Assembly (NCBI RefSeq): GCF_018881855.1
Contig: NZ_JACVPN010000001.1
Location: forward strand, 898,200 to 962,199
Direction of reading: 5' to 3'
DNA from: Polynucleobacter sp. MWH-Berg-3C6
GTDB lineage: Bacteria > Pseudomonadota > Gammaproteobacteria > Burkholderiales > Burkholderiaceae
Length of the DNA stretch: 64,000 nucleotides
Shown here: in pieces, positions 21,143 through 31,635 of the stretch
How positions within the stretch are numbered: the first letter of the stretch is position 1
How the letters are laid out: each line of letters starts with the position of its first letter
The notes under the pieces: model-generated
What the model was told of the DNA's origin: nothing
The model's input: the letters and a program-made list of their open reading frames with translations, nothing else
Databases searched by the model: none
Translations under genes and position numbers: made by a program

Positions 21143-22396
21143 TTAGCGGTCAATCTCCCCGAACACAATATCCTGAGTACCAATAATTGTTACCGCATCA
21201 GCCAGCATGTGGCCACGAGACATTTCATCCATCGCTGAAAGATGCACAAAACCTGGGGCACGAATCTTCATGCGATAAGGCTTGTTAGCACCATCCGAAA
21301 TTAAGTAAATACCGAACTCACCCTTTGGATGCTCCACCGCTGAGTAAGCCTCACCATCAGGAACGTGAATACCTTCAGTAAAGAGTTTGAAATGGTGAAT
21401 CAATTCTTCCATATTGGTCTTCATATCCACACGCTTCGGTGGTGAAACCTTATGGTTGTCACTCATGACAGGACCTGGATTTGCTTTAAGCCAAGCTACG
21501 CACTGCTTAATGATTCGATTCGATTGACGCATTTCTTCCATACGTACTAAATAGCGATCGTAGGAGTCACCATTTACGCCAACTGGAATATCAAAGTCCA
21601 GTCGATCATAAACTTCATAGGGTTGTTTCTTGCGCAAATCCCATTCGATACCAGAGCCGCGCAACATTGGACCAGTAAAGCCTAGTTGCAATGCACGCTC
21701 TGGTGTCACGATACCGATATTGACTAAACGCTGCTTCCAAATACGGTTATCCGTTAGAAGATTGCAATACTCGTCTACATTGGCATCAAAGCCATTTACA
21801 AACTGTTCAATGAAATCAAGTAAAGAACCGCTACGATTCTCGTTCAAACGTTTTACAGCGGATTCACTGCGAATCTTCGATTTACTATATTGGGCCATTT
21901 GATCAGGCAAGTCGCGGTATACGCCGCCTGGACGATAGTAAGCAGCATGCATTCGAGCGCCTGACACAGCTTCATACATATCAAAAATATCTTCACGATC
22001 GCGGAAGGCGTACAAGAAGACAGCCATCGCACCAACGTCAAGACCATGGCAACCGATCCATAGCAAGTGGTTCAGCAAACGAGTCAGCTCGTCATACATC
22101 ACGCGAATGTATTGCGCACGAAGGGGAACATCTACTTGCAGCAATTTTTCAATGGCCATGACATAGGCATGTTCATTGGACATCATGGAAACATAATCCA
22201 AGCGATCCATGTAAGGAACGTTTTGAATCCAAGTGCGAGTCTCTGCTAATTTTTCTGTAGCGCGATGTAATAAACCAATATGCGGATCAGCACGCTGAAT
22301 CACCTCACCATCAAGCTCCAACACCAAGCGCAATACTCCGTGAGCCGCAGGATGCTGAGGTCCAAAATTGAGGGTGTAGTTCTTAATTTTTGTCAT
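21143..22396 (-). CDS. nuoD: NADH-quinone oxidoreductase subunit D
   Basis: A 417-residue subunit related to the large subunit of NiFe hydrogenases, here without metal ligands. The N-terminus [20 protein letters not shown] holds the His and the region of the quinone head-group site; [10 protein letters not shown] and the C-terminal [12 protein letters not shown] are conserved. NuoC and NuoD are separate genes here, unlike the fused form of enterobacteria. Confidence 0.97.
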   Translation of the reverse strand: MTKIKNYTLNFGPQHPAAHGVLRLVLELDGEVIQRADPHIGLLHRATEKLAETRTWIQNVPYMDRLDYVSMMSNEHAYVMAIEKLLQVDVPLRAQYIRVMYDELTRLLNHLLWIGCHGLDVGAMAVFLYAFRDREDIFDMYEAVSGARMHAAYYRPGGVYRDLPDQMAQYSKSKIRSESAVKRLNENRSGSLLDFIEQFVNGFDANVDEYCNLLTDNRIWKQRLVNIGIVTPERALQLGFTGPMLRGSGIEWDLRKKQPYEVYDRLDFDIPVGVNGDSYDRYLVRMEEMRQSNRIIKQCVAWLKANPGPVMSDNHKVSPPKRVDMKTNMEELIHHFKLFTEGIHVPDGEAYSAVEHPKGEFGIYLISDGANKPYRMKIRAPGFVHLSAMDEMSRGHMLADAVTIIGTQDIVFGEIDR

Positions 22397-22399
22397 GAC

Positions 22400-22999
22400 T
22401 TAAACTGGGCCTCCGTACTGCTCTTCGCGCACGATACGTGGAGTAATCTCACGGGCCTCAATCGTTACGGGTTGATAGACAACACGCTTTAACTCGGGGT
22501 CATAACGCATTTCTACATTGCCGCTAATAGGGAAATCTTTTCTAAATGGGTGACCAATGAAACCGTAGTCAGTCAAGATACGACGCAAGTCATCATGACC
22601 TTCAAACAAAATACCGTAGAGGTCAAATGCTTCACGCTCAAACCAGTTGGCTGAGTTCCACACCGGAGTAATGGAGGCCACTAATGGATAGCCATCATCA
22701 GCTGCAAAAACGCGCAGACGCAAACGCCAGTTATGCTCAATTGACAGCAAATGGCTAACTACAGCAAAACGCTGACCACTCCATGCCCCATCTCTGAAAT
22801 CTTGGTAATCAACACCACATAAATCAATTAATTGTTCAAATGCGAGTGATGGATCATCACGGAGCAACATAGCAGATTCCAAATAAGTATCTGCATTCAC
22901 AACCACCGTTACCTCACCTAAGGCAACTTGAACAGAATGAATGCGCTTACCGAGAACTTTCTCGAGATTTGCGGCTAATTGAACTAAACGATCTGACAT
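22400..22999 (-). CDS. nuoC: NADH-quinone oxidoreductase subunit C
   Basis: A 199-residue subunit (30 kDa type) with the signature [23 protein letters not shown] split by usual spacing and the HPFRKDFP motif. It supports NuoD and NuoB in the connecting module. It lies three bases upstream of nuoD and three bases after nuoB. Confidence 0.96.
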   Translation of the reverse strand: MSDRLVQLAANLEKVLGKRIHSVQVALGEVTVVVNADTYLESAMLLRDDPSLAFEQLIDLCGVDYQDFRDGAWSGQRFAVVSHLLSIEHNWRLRLRVFAADDGYPLVASITPVWNSANWFEREAFDLYGILFEGHDDLRRILTDYGFIGHPFRKDFPISGNVEMRYDPELKRVVYQPVTIEAREITPRIVREEQYGGPV

Positions 23000-23002
23000 T
23001 GC

Positions 23003-23485
23003 TTAGGCCTTCCGCGCAATCGTGCTGGTCCGTGCGATCTTGGATTGCAGCTGAATAATTCCGTAGATCAACGCTTCTGCAGTTGGAGGGCAACCAGGAA
23101 CATAAATATCCACCGGCACAATGCGGTCACAACCGCGCACTACTGAATAAGAGTTATGGTAGTAGCCACCACCATTGGCGCAGGAGCCCATAGAAATAAC
23201 CCACCGTGGCTCTGGCATTTGGTCGTAAACCTTACGTAATGCTGGAGCCATCTTGTTGCACAAAGTACCAGCAACAATCATCAGGTCAGACTGACGTGGT
23301 GATGGGCGGAAAACAACGCCAAAACGGTCTAAGTCATAACGAGATGCGCCAGCGTGCATCATTTCAACCGCGCAGCAAGCCAGACCAAAGGTCATCGGCC
23401 ATAAAGAGCCATTACGCGTCCAGTTGATCAACTGATCCGCAGTGGTAGTAACAAATCCTTCTTTGAGAACGCCTTCTAATGCCAT
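23003..23485 (-). CDS. nuoB: NADH-quinone oxidoreductase subunit B
   Basis: A 160-residue subunit that binds the last iron-sulphur cluster, N2, which reduces quinone. Ligands are the tandem Cys in [12 protein letters not shown], the Cys of [13 protein letters not shown] and that of [14 protein letters not shown]. The frame is open upstream to 23584 but that overlaps nuo[12 protein letters not shown] at 23485 is the family start and lies five bases after nuoA. Confidence 0.97.
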
Positions 23486-23490
23486 ATCTA

Positions 23491-23850
23491 TCACTCCCAG
23501 TCGAGAGCGCCCTTTTTCCAGATATATACAAATCCCACAATGAATTCCAAAAGGAAGATCACCATAGAGGCGTAGCCAAACCAACCAATATCACGCAAAG
23601 CAACACCCCATGGAAATAGGAATGCAGTTTCAAGATCAAACAGGATAAAAAGAATGGCAATGAGGTAATAGCGCACGTCGAACTTCATACGCGCATCTTC
23701 GAAAGCTTCAAAACCGCACTCATATGGAGAGAGTTTTTCAGCGTCAGGCTTCGAAGGAGCCAAAATCTTTCCGAGGAACATGGGGACTAATCCCACCCCA
23801 ATACCTACGAGGATAAAAAGCAGAACAGGAAAGTAATTAGCGAGATTCAA
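23491..23850 (-). CDS. nuoA: NADH-quinone oxidoreductase subunit A
   Basis: A 119-residue, three-helix subunit, first gene of the nuo operon. Conserved [20 protein letters not shown] and [14 protein letters not shown] are present. The start codon is TTG at 23850, supported by AGGA seven bases upstream and by the family N-terminus ([12 protein letters not shown]); there is no ATG in a suitable place. A TTG start at the head of the operon may hold expression down. Confidence 0.96.
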
Positions 23851-23960
23851 AAAATGGTCCTGATTCGTTCGTCTGGTAATTCTTTAAACAGCAAATTGTT
23901 CACTATTTCAGTTCATAAAGCCTTGATGTAGAGCAAAAACCCCTACAAATTCTTCATTTT

Positions 23961-24045
23961 TGGTGCCGACGGCGAGACTCGAACTCGCACAGCCTAAGCC
24001 ACTACCCCCTCAAGATAGCGTGTCTACCAATTTCACCACGTCGGC
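23961..24045 (-). tRNA. tRNA-Leu (anticodon GAG)
   Basis: The minus strand reads GCCGACGTGGTGAAATTGG at the 5' end and pairs with a CGTCGGC acceptor strand before an encoded CCA (23961-23963). The long variable arm marks a class II tRNA, and the anticodon loop CTTGAGG places GAG at 24009-24011. It decodes CUC/CUU leucine codons. It lies between secG and nuoA on the same strand, as in related genomes, and may be cut out of a common transcript. Confidence 0.95.
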
Positions 24046-24131
24046 ATCTTGCAAAACCTGTCAATTCTACCGCATTGCACAACTGAACCACCCTAAATTG
24101 GGGGTAGTTTTATCTGTAAAAACCTACCTTT

Positions 24132-24476
24132 TTACTTAGGAACTGCAGGTTTTGTTGGGTCCTGGACAGGGGCCACTGGAGCGGCTGGTGCCACCACTGG
24201 CGCAACGGTTCCAGAAAGAACCCCGGGACTAACTTCCTTCTTATTGCTAAGCCAGGTAATACCTAGAGTAGAAATAAAGAAAACTGCAGCAAAAATAGCG
24301 GTTGCATGTGACAAAAAGTTAGCGGAACCGCTGGCGCCAAATAAGCTACCGGAAGAACCGGAACCAAAAGCAGCCCCCATATCAGCACCCTTACCTTGCT
24401 GCAACAACACCAGCAAAATTACAGCCAATGCTGAAATGATTTGCAACACGATTAATAAAGTCTTAAGCCATTCCAC
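24132..24476 (-). CDS. secG: preprotein translocase subunit SecG
   Basis: A 114-residue inner-membrane protein with two hydrophobic helices. The first is followed by VLLQQGKGADMGAAFGSG, the conserved cytoplasmic loop of SecG, and the second by a Pro/Ala-rich C-terminal tail (about residues 85-114), common in beta-proteobacterial SecG. It assists SecYE and SecA in export. The gene follows tpiA at 21 bases, as in many Proteobacteria. Confidence 0.95.
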   Translation of the reverse strand: MEWLKTLLIVLQIISALAVILLVLLQQGKGADMGAAFGSGSSGSLFGASGSANFLSHATAIFAAVFFISTLGITWLSNKKEVSPGVLSGTVAPVVAPAAPVAPVQDPTKPAVPK

Positions 24477-24497
24477 AATTTATCTCCAAATAAAAAT

Positions 24498-25256
24498 CTA
24501 TGCCTTACAGATGGCGAGAAAGTCTTGGGGATCTAAAGAAGCCCCTCCAACTAAACCACCATCAATATCTGGCATTGCAAACAACTCAACGGCATTGTCA
24601 GGCTTGACACTGCCGCCATATAAAATTCCAACATGAGAGGCAACATCCTCATCAAATTCTGCCAACTGAAGACGTATAGCACGGTGCATGTCCTGAGCAA
24701 CTTGAGCAGTAGCTACCTTACCAGTGCCAATAGCCCATACTGGCTCATAAGCAATCAAACAATCTGCCAAGCGATCCTGAAGCACAGTCAACTGTTTTGC
24801 CACCTGACCACGCACAACCTCAACCGCCCTGCCTGAATTTCTATCGTCAGCCGTCTCACCAACGCAAATAACAGGCGTCATTCCACTATCAAGCACTTGC
24901 AAGGCTTTTGCGGCAACCAGCTCATCAACTTCATGATGCAATTGGCGGCGCTCGGAGTGTCCAACAATCACATAACTACAACCCATTTCCTTTAGCGATG
25001 AAGCCGCAACTTCACCCGTGTAGGCACCAGCAACATCAGCAGATGCATCTTGTGCACCCAAACTTAGGAATGCCAGCGAATGCTCTTTAATCAATGAAGC
25101 ACATTGAGTCAGATAAGGAAACGGTGGACAAACTGCAAACTTACGACCAGAGGGCATGCCACTTTCCATGCCACGGGCAACGGTCTTGATCCAATCTCCA
25201 TTACTAGCAAGATTGCCATTCATTTTCCAGTTGCCGATAACGATGAGTGGTCGCAT
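24498..25256 (-). CDS. tpiA: triosephosphate isomerase
   Basis: A 252-residue TIM barrel that interconverts dihydroxyacetone phosphate and glyceraldehyde 3-phosphate. Motifs: IGNWKMNG with the catalytic Lys, YVIVGHSERR with the catalytic His, AYEPVWAIGTGK with the catalytic Glu and mobile loop, and ILYGGSVKPDN for phosphate. The ATG at 25256 is chosen; a TTG two codons earlier would also keep the frame. It lies 16 bases after the quinone reductase gene. Confidence 0.96.
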   Translation of the reverse strand: MRPLIVIGNWKMNGNLASNGDWIKTVARGMESGMPSGRKFAVCPPFPYLTQCASLIKEHSLAFLSLGAQDASADVAGAYTGEVAASSLKEMGCSYVIVGHSERRQLHHEVDELVAAKALQVLDSGMTPVICVGETADDRNSGRAVEVVRGQVAKQLTVLQDRLADCLIAYEPVWAIGTGKVATAQVAQDMHRAIRLQLAEFDEDVASHVGILYGGSVKPDNAVELFAMPDIDGGLVGGASLDPQDFLAICKA

Positions 25257-25272
25257 ATTCAAGAGCAGCTTT

Positions 25273-26271
25273 TTAGACTGTTAAAACAATCTTACCAACG
25301 TGTTCAGAAGATTCCATCAAACGATGAGCATCTGCAACTTGGTCTAATGTGAAAGTTTTGTAAATAACAGGCTTTAATTTTCCCGCATTTAATAGCGGCC
25401 AAACATGCTCATAAAGCTGTTTAGTAATTTGCTTCTTAAACGAAACCGGACGTGGACGCAATGTAGAGCCAGTGATTGTCAGGCGACGGCGCAGAATTTG
25501 ATTGGTACTTACCTCCGCCTTTGATCCACCTTGAATTGCAATGATCACAATACGGCCATCATCAGCCAAGCAATCAATTTCCTTTTGTACATAAGCGCCG
25601 GTGACCATGTCCAAAATGACATTAACGCCTTTGCCATCTGTTGCCTTCTTAACCTCTTCTACAAAATCTTGTGTCTTGTAATTGATAGCCAGATCAGCGC
25701 CCAATTTCAGGCAGGCCGCACACTTTTCATCGGTGCCGGCGGTCACAAATACTTTATGACCTAAAGCTTTTGCAATCAAAATAGCAGTTACACCAATACC
25801 ACTTGAGCCACCCTGGACGAGAAGCGTTTCACCTTCTGATAACTCACCACGCATGAAGATATTGCTCCATACGGTGAAAAAAGTTTCAGGTAAAGAGGCT
25901 GCCTCTTGATCGGTAAAGCCTTTTGGGTAAGGCAAACACTGTGCAATGGGGGCCGTGCAGAGCTCTGCATACCCACCGCCTTGTACTAAAGCGCAAACCT
26001 TATCGCCAACCTTAAGGCCAAAAAGATTATCGGCATGAGCTAGGTCACCACCAATAATCTCACCAGCAACTTCCAGGCCTGGAATATCAGATGCACCTGC
26101 AGGCACGGGATAGTGACCCTTGCGCTGCAATACATCTGGCCGATTAATGCCAGCAGCAATTACCTTAATCAAAATCTCGCCGGTACCAGCATTCGGGACC
26201 GCTGGATCCGGACGAGTGGCAACAACCAACATTTCTGGTGCGCCAAATTCTTTAATTTCCATTACGCGCAT
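25273..26271 (-). CDS. NAD(P)H-quinone oxidoreductase, zinc-free MDR family (PIG3-like)
   Basis: A 332-residue medium-chain reductase. VIAAGINRPDVLQRKGHYP and LEVAGEI in the catalytic domain, then VQGGSSGIGVTAILIAKALG as the NADPH-binding fold, match the TP53I3/PIG3-like quinone oxidoreductases, and the zinc-ligand cysteines of alcohol dehydrogenases are missing. It probably reduces quinones or enals with NADPH. Placed between pnp and tpiA in the same direction, 31 bases after pnp. Confidence 0.88.
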   Translation of the reverse strand: MRVMEIKEFGAPEMLVVATRPDPAVPNAGTGEILIKVIAAGINRPDVLQRKGHYPVPAGASDIPGLEVAGEIIGGDLAHADNLFGLKVGDKVCALVQGGGYAELCTAPIAQCLPYPKGFTDQEAASLPETFFTVWSNIFMRGELSEGETLLVQGGSSGIGVTAILIAKALGHKVFVTAGTDEKCAACLKLGADLAINYKTQDFVEEVKKATDGKGVNVILDMVTGAYVQKEIDCLADDGRIVIIAIQGGSKAEVSTNQILRRRLTITGSTLRPRPVSFKKQITKQLYEHVWPLLNAGKLKPVIYKTFTLDQVADAHRLMESSEHVGKIVLTV

Positions 26272-26302
26272 AAGAGCTTCTCGCAGTAGTAGACGGAATT
26301 AC

Positions 26303-28471
26303 TTAAGCTGTTTCGTCAGAGGCAGGGGCAACATCAGCAACCGCTTCAGAAGCACCAGCTAAAGGAGCAATCCTGCCGCCCTCATCTGCCATTGCAGCTT
26401 TGAGAGACAAACGCAAACGACCACGCTCATCAGCAGCCAACAACTTCACGCGCACAACTTGACCTTCTTGCAAGTAATCTTTGACTTCTTTAACGCGCTC
26501 GTTAGAGATTTCAGAGATATGCAATAGACCATCTTTACCTGGAAGAATATTTACCAAAGCACCAAACTCGAGCAACTTCACAACTGGGCCTTCGTAGATC
26601 TTGCCTACTTCAGCTTCTGCAGTAATGCCCTCAATACGTGCCTTTGCTTCTGCCATGCCTTCAGCACTGGTAGAGGCAATAGTTACTGTGCCGTCATCTT
26701 TAATGTCGATGCTGCAACCAGTTTCTTTAGTCAAGGCTTGAATAGTTGCACCGCCCTTACCAATGACTTCACGAATCTTGTCTGGATGAATCTTGAATGA
26801 GACCATGCGTGGAGCATGTGCTGACAGTTCTGTACGAACTGAACCCATCGCTTCTTGCATTTTGCTCAAAATGTGTAAGCGACCTTCTTTAGCTTGCGCC
26901 AAGGCAACTTGCATAATCTCTTTAGTGATACCTTGAACCTTGATGTCCATCTGAAGTGCAGTAATACCATTTGCAGTACCTGCTACCTTGAAGTCCATAT
27001 CGCCTAGGTGATCTTCGTCGCCCAAGATATCGGTCAATACAGCGAAACGATTGCCATCGAGAATCAAGCCCATTGCTACACCAGCAACGTGAGCTTTGAC
27101 TGGAACACCAGCATCCATCATGGCTAAACAGCCGCCACAAACAGAAGCCATGGATGATGAGCCATTGGACTCAGTGATTTCTGAAACAACACGAATGCTG
27201 TATGCAAAATCTTCCGGGCTTGGCAATACTGGAATCAATGCGCGCTTAGCCAAACGACCGTGACCAATTTCACGACGCTTAGGGCTGCCTACGCGACCAG
27301 TTTCACCAGTAGCGAACGGAGGCATGTTGTAGTGGAACATAAAACGATCGCGGTATTCACCTTCGAGAGCATCGATAATTTGCTCGTCACGGGCAGTTCC
27401 CAATGTAGCAACTACCAATGCTTGTGTTTCACCACGGGTAAACAATGCAGAACCGTGTGTACGTGGCAATACGCCATTACGAATTTCAATTGGACGCACA
27501 GTACGGGTATCACGACCGTCAATGCGTGGCTCACCATTCAAAATCTGGCTACGAACAATCTTCGCTTCGATTTCGAACATGATGTCGCTTACAGCAACCG
27601 CATCAACGTCACCCTCTTCAGATAACTTCGCCAATACATGTTTAGAGATTTCTTTGAGCTTGTCTGAACGTGCACCCTTTTGACGAATCTGATAAGCCTC
27701 ACGCAATGGCGCTTCAGCCAATGCAGTGACCTTAGCAATAAATGGCTCGTCTTTAGGAGCTGCAGTCCAATCCCACTCTGGCTTACCAGCTTCACGCACT
27801 AAATCATTGATTGCGTTAATAGCGGTTTGCATTTGGTCATGACCATAAACCACTGCGCCTAACATCACATCTTCAGATAGCTGATTTGCTTCGGACTCAA
27901 CCATCAATACAGCAGCTTGTGTACCGGCAACGATCAAATCGAGTTCGCTAGTAGCTTGCTCTGTACGAGTTGGGTTCAAGAGGTATTGGCCATTAGCGTA
28001 ACCAACACGAGCTGCGCCAACTGGGCCAGCAAATGGAATACCTGAAACTGCCAAGGCTGCAGAAGCAGCAATCAAAGCCGGAATATCAGCAGGTACATCT
28101 GGATTGATAGACAAGACGTGTACAACGACCTGAACTTCGTTCAAGAAACCTTCTGGGAATAAAGGACGCAATGGACGGTCGATCAAACGGGAGATTAAAG
28201 TCTCGCCTTCTGAAGGACGGCCTTCGCGACGGAAGAAACCACCAGGAATCTTGCCTGCTGCGTAAGTCTTTTCTAAATAATCGACTGTCAATGGGAAAAA
28301 GGATTGGCCTGGCTTTGCAGACTTCGAAGCAACTACCGTTCCCATTACTACAGTGTCATCAACGTTAACGATAACGGCACCACCAGATTGACGAGCAATC
28401 TCGCCTGTTTCCATCGTTACTTGATGGTTACCCCATTGAAAACTCTTTACTGCTTTTTTAAACATAGTCAT
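26303..28471 (-). CDS. pnp: polyribonucleotide nucleotidyltransferase (PNPase)
   Basis: A 722-residue phosphorolytic 3'-5' exoribonuclease. Two RNase PH domains are present, with [20 protein letters not shown] in the first and [15 protein letters not shown] and the active-site [16 protein letters not shown] in the second, followed by a KH domain ([13 protein letters not shown]) and an S1 domain ([19 protein letters not shown]). The start at 28471 has GGAG nine bases upstream; the longer frame to 28495 lacks support. It follows rpsO by 268 bases that hold a stem-loop likely used for RNase III processing. Confidence 0.96.
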   Translation of the reverse strand: MTMFKKAVKSFQWGNHQVTMETGEIARQSGGAVIVNVDDTVVMGTVVASKSAKPGQSFFPLTVDYLEKTYAAGKIPGGFFRREGRPSEGETLISRLIDRPLRPLFPEGFLNEVQVVVHVLSINPDVPADIPALIAASAALAVSGIPFAGPVGAARVGYANGQYLLNPTRTEQATSELDLIVAGTQAAVLMVESEANQLSEDVMLGAVVYGHDQMQTAINAINDLVREAGKPEWDWTAAPKDEPFIAKVTALAEAPLREAYQIRQKGARSDKLKEISKHVLAKLSEEGDVDAVAVSDIMFEIEAKIVRSQILNGEPRIDGRDTRTVRPIEIRNGVLPRTHGSALFTRGETQALVVATLGTARDEQIIDALEGEYRDRFMFHYNMPPFATGETGRVGSPKRREIGHGRLAKRALIPVLPSPEDFAYSIRVVSEITESNGSSSMASVCGGCLAMMDAGVPVKAHVAGVAMGLILDGNRFAVLTDILGDEDHLGDMDFKVAGTANGITALQMDIKVQGITKEIMQVALAQAKEGRLHILSKMQEAMGSVRTELSAHAPRMVSFKIHPDKIREVIGKGGATIQALTKETGCSIDIKDDGTVTIASTSAEGMAEAKARIEGITAEAEVGKIYEGPVVKLLEFGALVNILPGKDGLLHISEISNERVKEVKDYLQEGQVVRVKLLAADERGRLRLSLKAAMADEGGRIAPLAGASEAVADVAPASDETA

Positions 28472-28577
28472 TCTGATCTTCTCCAAATTGTTCACGCAAA
28501 ACTCACATGAGCATTGCGCTTGTCGTGGGATAAAGCAGTGTCACGACAACACTGGAGCGATTTAAGGTCACAAGGGA

Positions 28578-28628
28578 TGCCATTCCAGGGAGACTCTGAA
28601 GGGCATTCAGAAACTCATTGGAATGACA
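28578..28628 (-). promoter_or_regulatory. long stem-loop in the rpsO-pnp intergenic mRNA
   Basis: On the minus strand a 10-bp outer stem (28619-28628 with 28578-28587, one wobble pair) encloses an internal loop and a 6-bp inner stem, TCTGAA with TTCAGA (28606-28611, 28595-28600), with a 5-base loop. No T tract follows, so it is not a simple terminator. In enterobacteria the pnp leader has an RNase III-cut hairpin used in PNPase autocontrol; this one has the same position, and its role is inferred. Confidence 0.5.
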
Positions 28629-28739
28629 CGATCCCCTACACAAATGAACTTGAAGCGCCCAAAAAAACATGCCATCTGCTTAAGACTGGATCTGCGAAGA
28701 AACAACCCTAAGAAAGATGGCATTGCATACCGATAAGAA

Positions 28740-29009
28740 TTACTTACGGAGACCTAATTTGTCGATCAATGCGCGATAGCGATCCAAATCTTTGCCCTTG
28801 AGATAATCCAAGAGGCGACGGCGACGTGAAACCATCTTCAACAAACCACGACGGCTGTGATGATCTTTAGCGTTAGCCTTGAAATGGGGGGTTAATTCAT
28901 TGATGCGGGCTGTTAGCAATGAAACTTGAACTTCAGGGCTACCCGTATCGTTTGCGCTGCGCGCGTTTTCTTTGACGATTTCCGCCGTCTTAATATCAGC
29001 AACTGCCAT
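28740..29009 (-). CDS. rpsO: 30S ribosomal protein S15
   Basis: An 89-residue ribosomal protein that binds 16S rRNA in the platform. The family signature is clear: [20 protein letters not shown], the [20 protein letters not shown] segment (DHHSRRGLL) and the C-terminal [12 protein letters not shown]. It is the first gene of the run leading to pnp. Confidence 0.97.
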   Translation of the reverse strand: MAVADIKTAEIVKENARSANDTGSPEVQVSLLTARINELTPHFKANAKDHHSRRGLLKMVSRRRRLLDYLKGKDLDRYRALIDKLGLRK

Positions 29010-29110
29010 TTTTAATACTCCTTACTTGCGAACACTTGAGCTTTCACCCATTTTGTGTCGTGCGTTATTAACAAAATTTACAAAAAAGCTTTATAAATCA
29101 AAGCCCTCGA

Positions 29111-29141
29111 ATTGTAGCAGATGAGCCCTATAAATTCGCAA
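29111..29141 (-). promoter_or_regulatory. probable sigma-70 promoter of rpsO
   Basis: On the minus strand TTGCGA (29136-29141) is followed after 19 bases by TACAAT (29111-29116), preceded by TGC, an extended -10. The spacing is one or two bases long, which the extended -10 could offset. It lies about 100 bases before the rpsO start. Confidence 0.5.
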
Positions 29142-29224
29142 TAGACCCTCAATTATTGGTATGCTTAAACAAGTAAATTCTCACAATTAATAAAAATATC
29201 TATATAAATCAGTAACTTATAATA

Positions 29225-29821
29225 ATGAATAACTATCTACGCACCCTATTAGCCCTCACTATTTTGGGATTTGGCCTCAACCAAGCCGCTTTTGCACAAA
29301 TCTCCAATCCTTTTGGTCCTGACAAGACGGTTGCCCAACAACGACAGGACATTCTTAAAAAGAATGATGAAATCCTCAAGCACCTCTATCAAGTTGAGCC
29401 AAAGGCCAAGGAGCTGATTGATAAGTCTGTAGGCTACGCTACCTTTAGCAATTTCGGAATGAAGATACTCATCGCTGGCGGCGGCAGTGGTAGCGGCGTT
29501 GTAATGAATAAGTCCAGCACCAAACCAATTTATATGAATATGGCTGAAGTTCAAGCAGGCATTGGTCTTGGCATTAAATCATTTCAGAATATTTTTATAT
29601 TCCAAACTGAAGCTGCCTTGAATGACTTTGTAAATTCCGGATGGACGTTTGGTGGGCAAGTAACAGCTGCCGCCAAATATGAGAAAAAGGGTGATGCTTA
29701 TCAAGATGCTACCTTGGTAGCTCCTGGTGTTCTCATGTATCAAATTACTGACTCAGGGCTTGCCGCTGAAATCACTGGCAAGGGCACTAAGTACTACAAA
29801 AACTCAGACTTAAATAAGTAA
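29225..29821 (+). CDS. secreted SYLF (YSC84-like) domain protein
   Basis: A 198-residue protein with a signal peptide ending in QAAFAQ. The rest is a lipid-binding SYLF domain: KSVGYATFSNFGMKILIAGG, GSGVVMNKSSTKPIYMNMAE and GIGLGIKSFQNIFIF. SYLF domains bind phosphoinositides in eukaryotes; bacterial members are periplasmic or outer-membrane associated with unknown role. The ATG sits in an AT-rich leader without a clear ribosome site. It is the only plus-strand gene here, with rpsO reading away on one side and leuA towards it on the other. Confidence 0.85.
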   Translation: MNNYLRTLLALTILGFGLNQAAFAQISNPFGPDKTVAQQRQDILKKNDEILKHLYQVEPKAKELIDKSVGYATFSNFGMKILIAGGGSGSGVVMNKSSTKPIYMNMAEVQAGIGLGIKSFQNIFIFQTEAALNDFVNSGWTFGGQVTAAAKYEKKGDAYQDATLVAPGVLMYQITDSGLAAEITGKGTKYYKNSDLNK

Positions 29822-29861
29822 GAATCTTTGTAGCGCTTACACAAAAAAATGAAGGTGCCAC

Positions 29862-31409
29862 TCAAGGTGTCATCTGTGCATTCAGCTTTGCTTGACTTGG
29901 ATCATGCAATTTGTTCAAGGCCGACAAGTACGCCTTGGCAGAGGCAGCAATGATATCTGGATCAGTACCAACACCATTCACAATACGTCCGCCCTTGGCC
30001 AATCGCACGGTAACTTCACCCTGAGATTGAGTACCTGAAGTAATCGCATTGACTGAATAGAGTAATTGCTCTGCGCCGCTCTTAGCGATCTCTTCAATCG
30101 CATTCAAGCTTGCATCTACGGGACCATTTCCCTCGGCCTCAGAGCTGACCTCTTTCTCGCCCATGCGAAAGGTAATGCGTGATTTAGGACGCTCGCCAGT
30201 TTCAGAATGCTGACTCAATGAGATGAAGTGGTAATGCTCACCCTCCTCCGCTGCCGCAGAATCTGACATGATGGCAATGATGTCTTCATCAAAGATTTCT
30301 GCTTTTTGATCAGCTAAAGCTTTAAATCTAGCAAATGCTTCATTCAAATCCACTTCAGCTTCAACCGTAATACCTAATTCTTGTAAACGCTGTTTGAATG
30401 CATTGCGACCAGATAATTTACCTAAGACGATTTTGTTGGTAGACCAGCCCACATCTTCTGCGCGCATGATTTCATAAGTCTCGCGATTCTTCAAAATACC
30501 ATCTTGATGAATACCAGATGCGTGAGCAAAGGCATTTGCACCAACCACCGCTTTATTTGGCTGCACCACAAAGCCAGTGATTTGAGAGACCAACTTAGAT
30601 GCAGGAACAATTTGACTGGCATCAATACCGCACACCATATCGAAATAATCCTTACGAGTACGTAAGGACATCACAATTTCTTCTAATGCCGTATTACCAG
30701 CACGCTCACCCAAGCCATTAATGGTGCACTCAATCTGACGAGCCCCGCCAATCTTCACGCCTGCTAAAGAATTCGCAACCGCCATACCTAAGTCATTGTG
30801 GCAATGCACAGACCAAACAGCCTTATCTGAATTCGGTACACGTGTACGCAAGGTTTTAATGAACTCACCATACAACTCAGGAGTCGCATAACCTACAGTG
30901 TCTGGAATATTGATGGTAGTGGCGCCTTCATTAATTACAGCCTCAACCACTCTACATAAGAAGTCCATTTCTGAGCGATAGCCATCTTCTGCCGAGAACT
31001 CGATATCCTCTGCCAAATTTCTGGCAAAGCGAATGGAGCGTTTGGCTTGCTCCAAAACCTCTTCTGGAGACATACGCAATTTAACTGCCATATGCAATGG
31101 GCTTGTCGCCAAGAACGCATGAATACGTTTTGCCTTGGCAGCCTTTAAGGCATCAGAAGCACGGGTAATGTCTTTGTCATTTGCTCTAGCCAATGAACAC
31201 ACAATGGAGTCTTTAATGGCAGCAGCGACTGCTGAGATCGCCTGAAAGTCGCCTTCAGAGCTAGCAGCAAATCCCGCTTCGATCACATCGACTTTAAGAC
31301 GCTCTAATTGACGAGCAATGCGTACTTTCTCATCCTTGGTCATTGAAGCACCAGGGGATTGCTCACCGTCACGCAAGGTGGTATCAAAAATGATTACTTT
31401 ATCGCTCAT
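29862..31409 (-). CDS. leuA: 2-isopropylmalate synthase
   Basis: A 515-residue enzyme joining acetyl-CoA and 2-oxoisovalerate, the first step of leucine synthesis. [16 protein letters not shown] holds the catalytic Arg/Asp, [16 protein letters not shown] the metal-binding His pair, and [15 protein letters not shown] the GXGERXGN motif; the C-terminal third is the regulatory domain for leucine feedback (residues about 390-515). The ATG at 31409 has GGAG seven bases upstream; a GTG one codon earlier is also possible. A Leu-rich leader and terminator lie in front. Confidence 0.96.
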   Translation of the reverse strand: MSDKVIIFDTTLRDGEQSPGASMTKDEKVRIARQLERLKVDVIEAGFAASSEGDFQAISAVAAAIKDSIVCSLARANDKDITRASDALKAAKAKRIHAFLATSPLHMAVKLRMSPEEVLEQAKRSIRFARNLAEDIEFSAEDGYRSEMDFLCRVVEAVINEGATTINIPDTVGYATPELYGEFIKTLRTRVPNSDKAVWSVHCHNDLGMAVANSLAGVKIGGARQIECTINGLGERAGNTALEEIVMSLRTRKDYFDMVCGIDASQIVPASKLVSQITGFVVQPNKAVVGANAFAHASGIHQDGILKNRETYEIMRAEDVGWSTNKIVLGKLSGRNAFKQRLQELGITVEAEVDLNEAFARFKALADQKAEIFDEDIIAIMSDSAAAEEGEHYHFISLSQHSETGERPKSRITFRMGEKEVSSEAEGNGPVDASLNAIEEIAKSGAEQLLYSVNAITSGTQSQGEVTVRLAKGGRIVNGVGTDPDIIAASAKAYLSALNKLHDPSQAKLNAQMTP

Positions 31410-31472
31410 CACTACTCTCCGGTTTTGAATACTTTATAAACATTTACTCAATTTGAATCTTAAAAACAAAAA

Positions 31473-31491
31473 CCCCAGCAATTAGCTGGGG
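31473..31491 (-). terminator. rho-independent terminator in the leuA leader (attenuator)
   Basis: On the minus strand CCCCAGC (31485-31491) pairs perfectly with GCTGGGG (31473-31479) around a 5-base loop and is followed by TTTTTGTTTTT, a textbook terminator about 64 bases before the leuA start and 41 bases past the stop of the leader peptide. The left arm can instead pair with TGGGGC inside the leader peptide gene (31546-31551 with 31487-31492), which would be the antiterminator. Confidence 0.8.
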
Positions 31492-31532
31492 CTGGTATGT
31501 GGTGGTTAATGGATTATTTGGATCTCATCAAC

Positions 31533-31601
31533 TCAGGCCTTACCCGCCCCAAGCTTTAGGCTTAGTGCTAGTAGAAGGAGGCTGTTTAGAGACAAATTCA
31601 T
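31533..31601 (-). CDS. Leu-rich leader peptide of leuA (putative attenuation leader)
   Basis: A 22-codon frame beginning ATG at 31601 and ending TGA, encoding MNLSLNSLLLLALSLKLGAG plus Lys-Ala. Nine of 22 residues are Leu, with four in a row, and five of the nine use the codon CTA. It sits in the pssA-leuA gap with a terminator after it, as expected of a leu attenuator: leucine-starved ribosomes would stall at the Leu codons and favour the antiterminator. A second ATG two codons upstream (31607) is possible. No strong ribosome site is seen. Confidence 0.7.
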   Translation of the reverse strand: MNLSLNSLLLLALSLKLGAGKA

Positions 31602-31635
31602 GAACATGGAATTAATATACCCGAAAATTCTGAAA

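Noticed and set aside
27260..27625. 121-residue frame opposite pnp
   Set aside because: Shadow of pnp in the reverse frame; no independent support.
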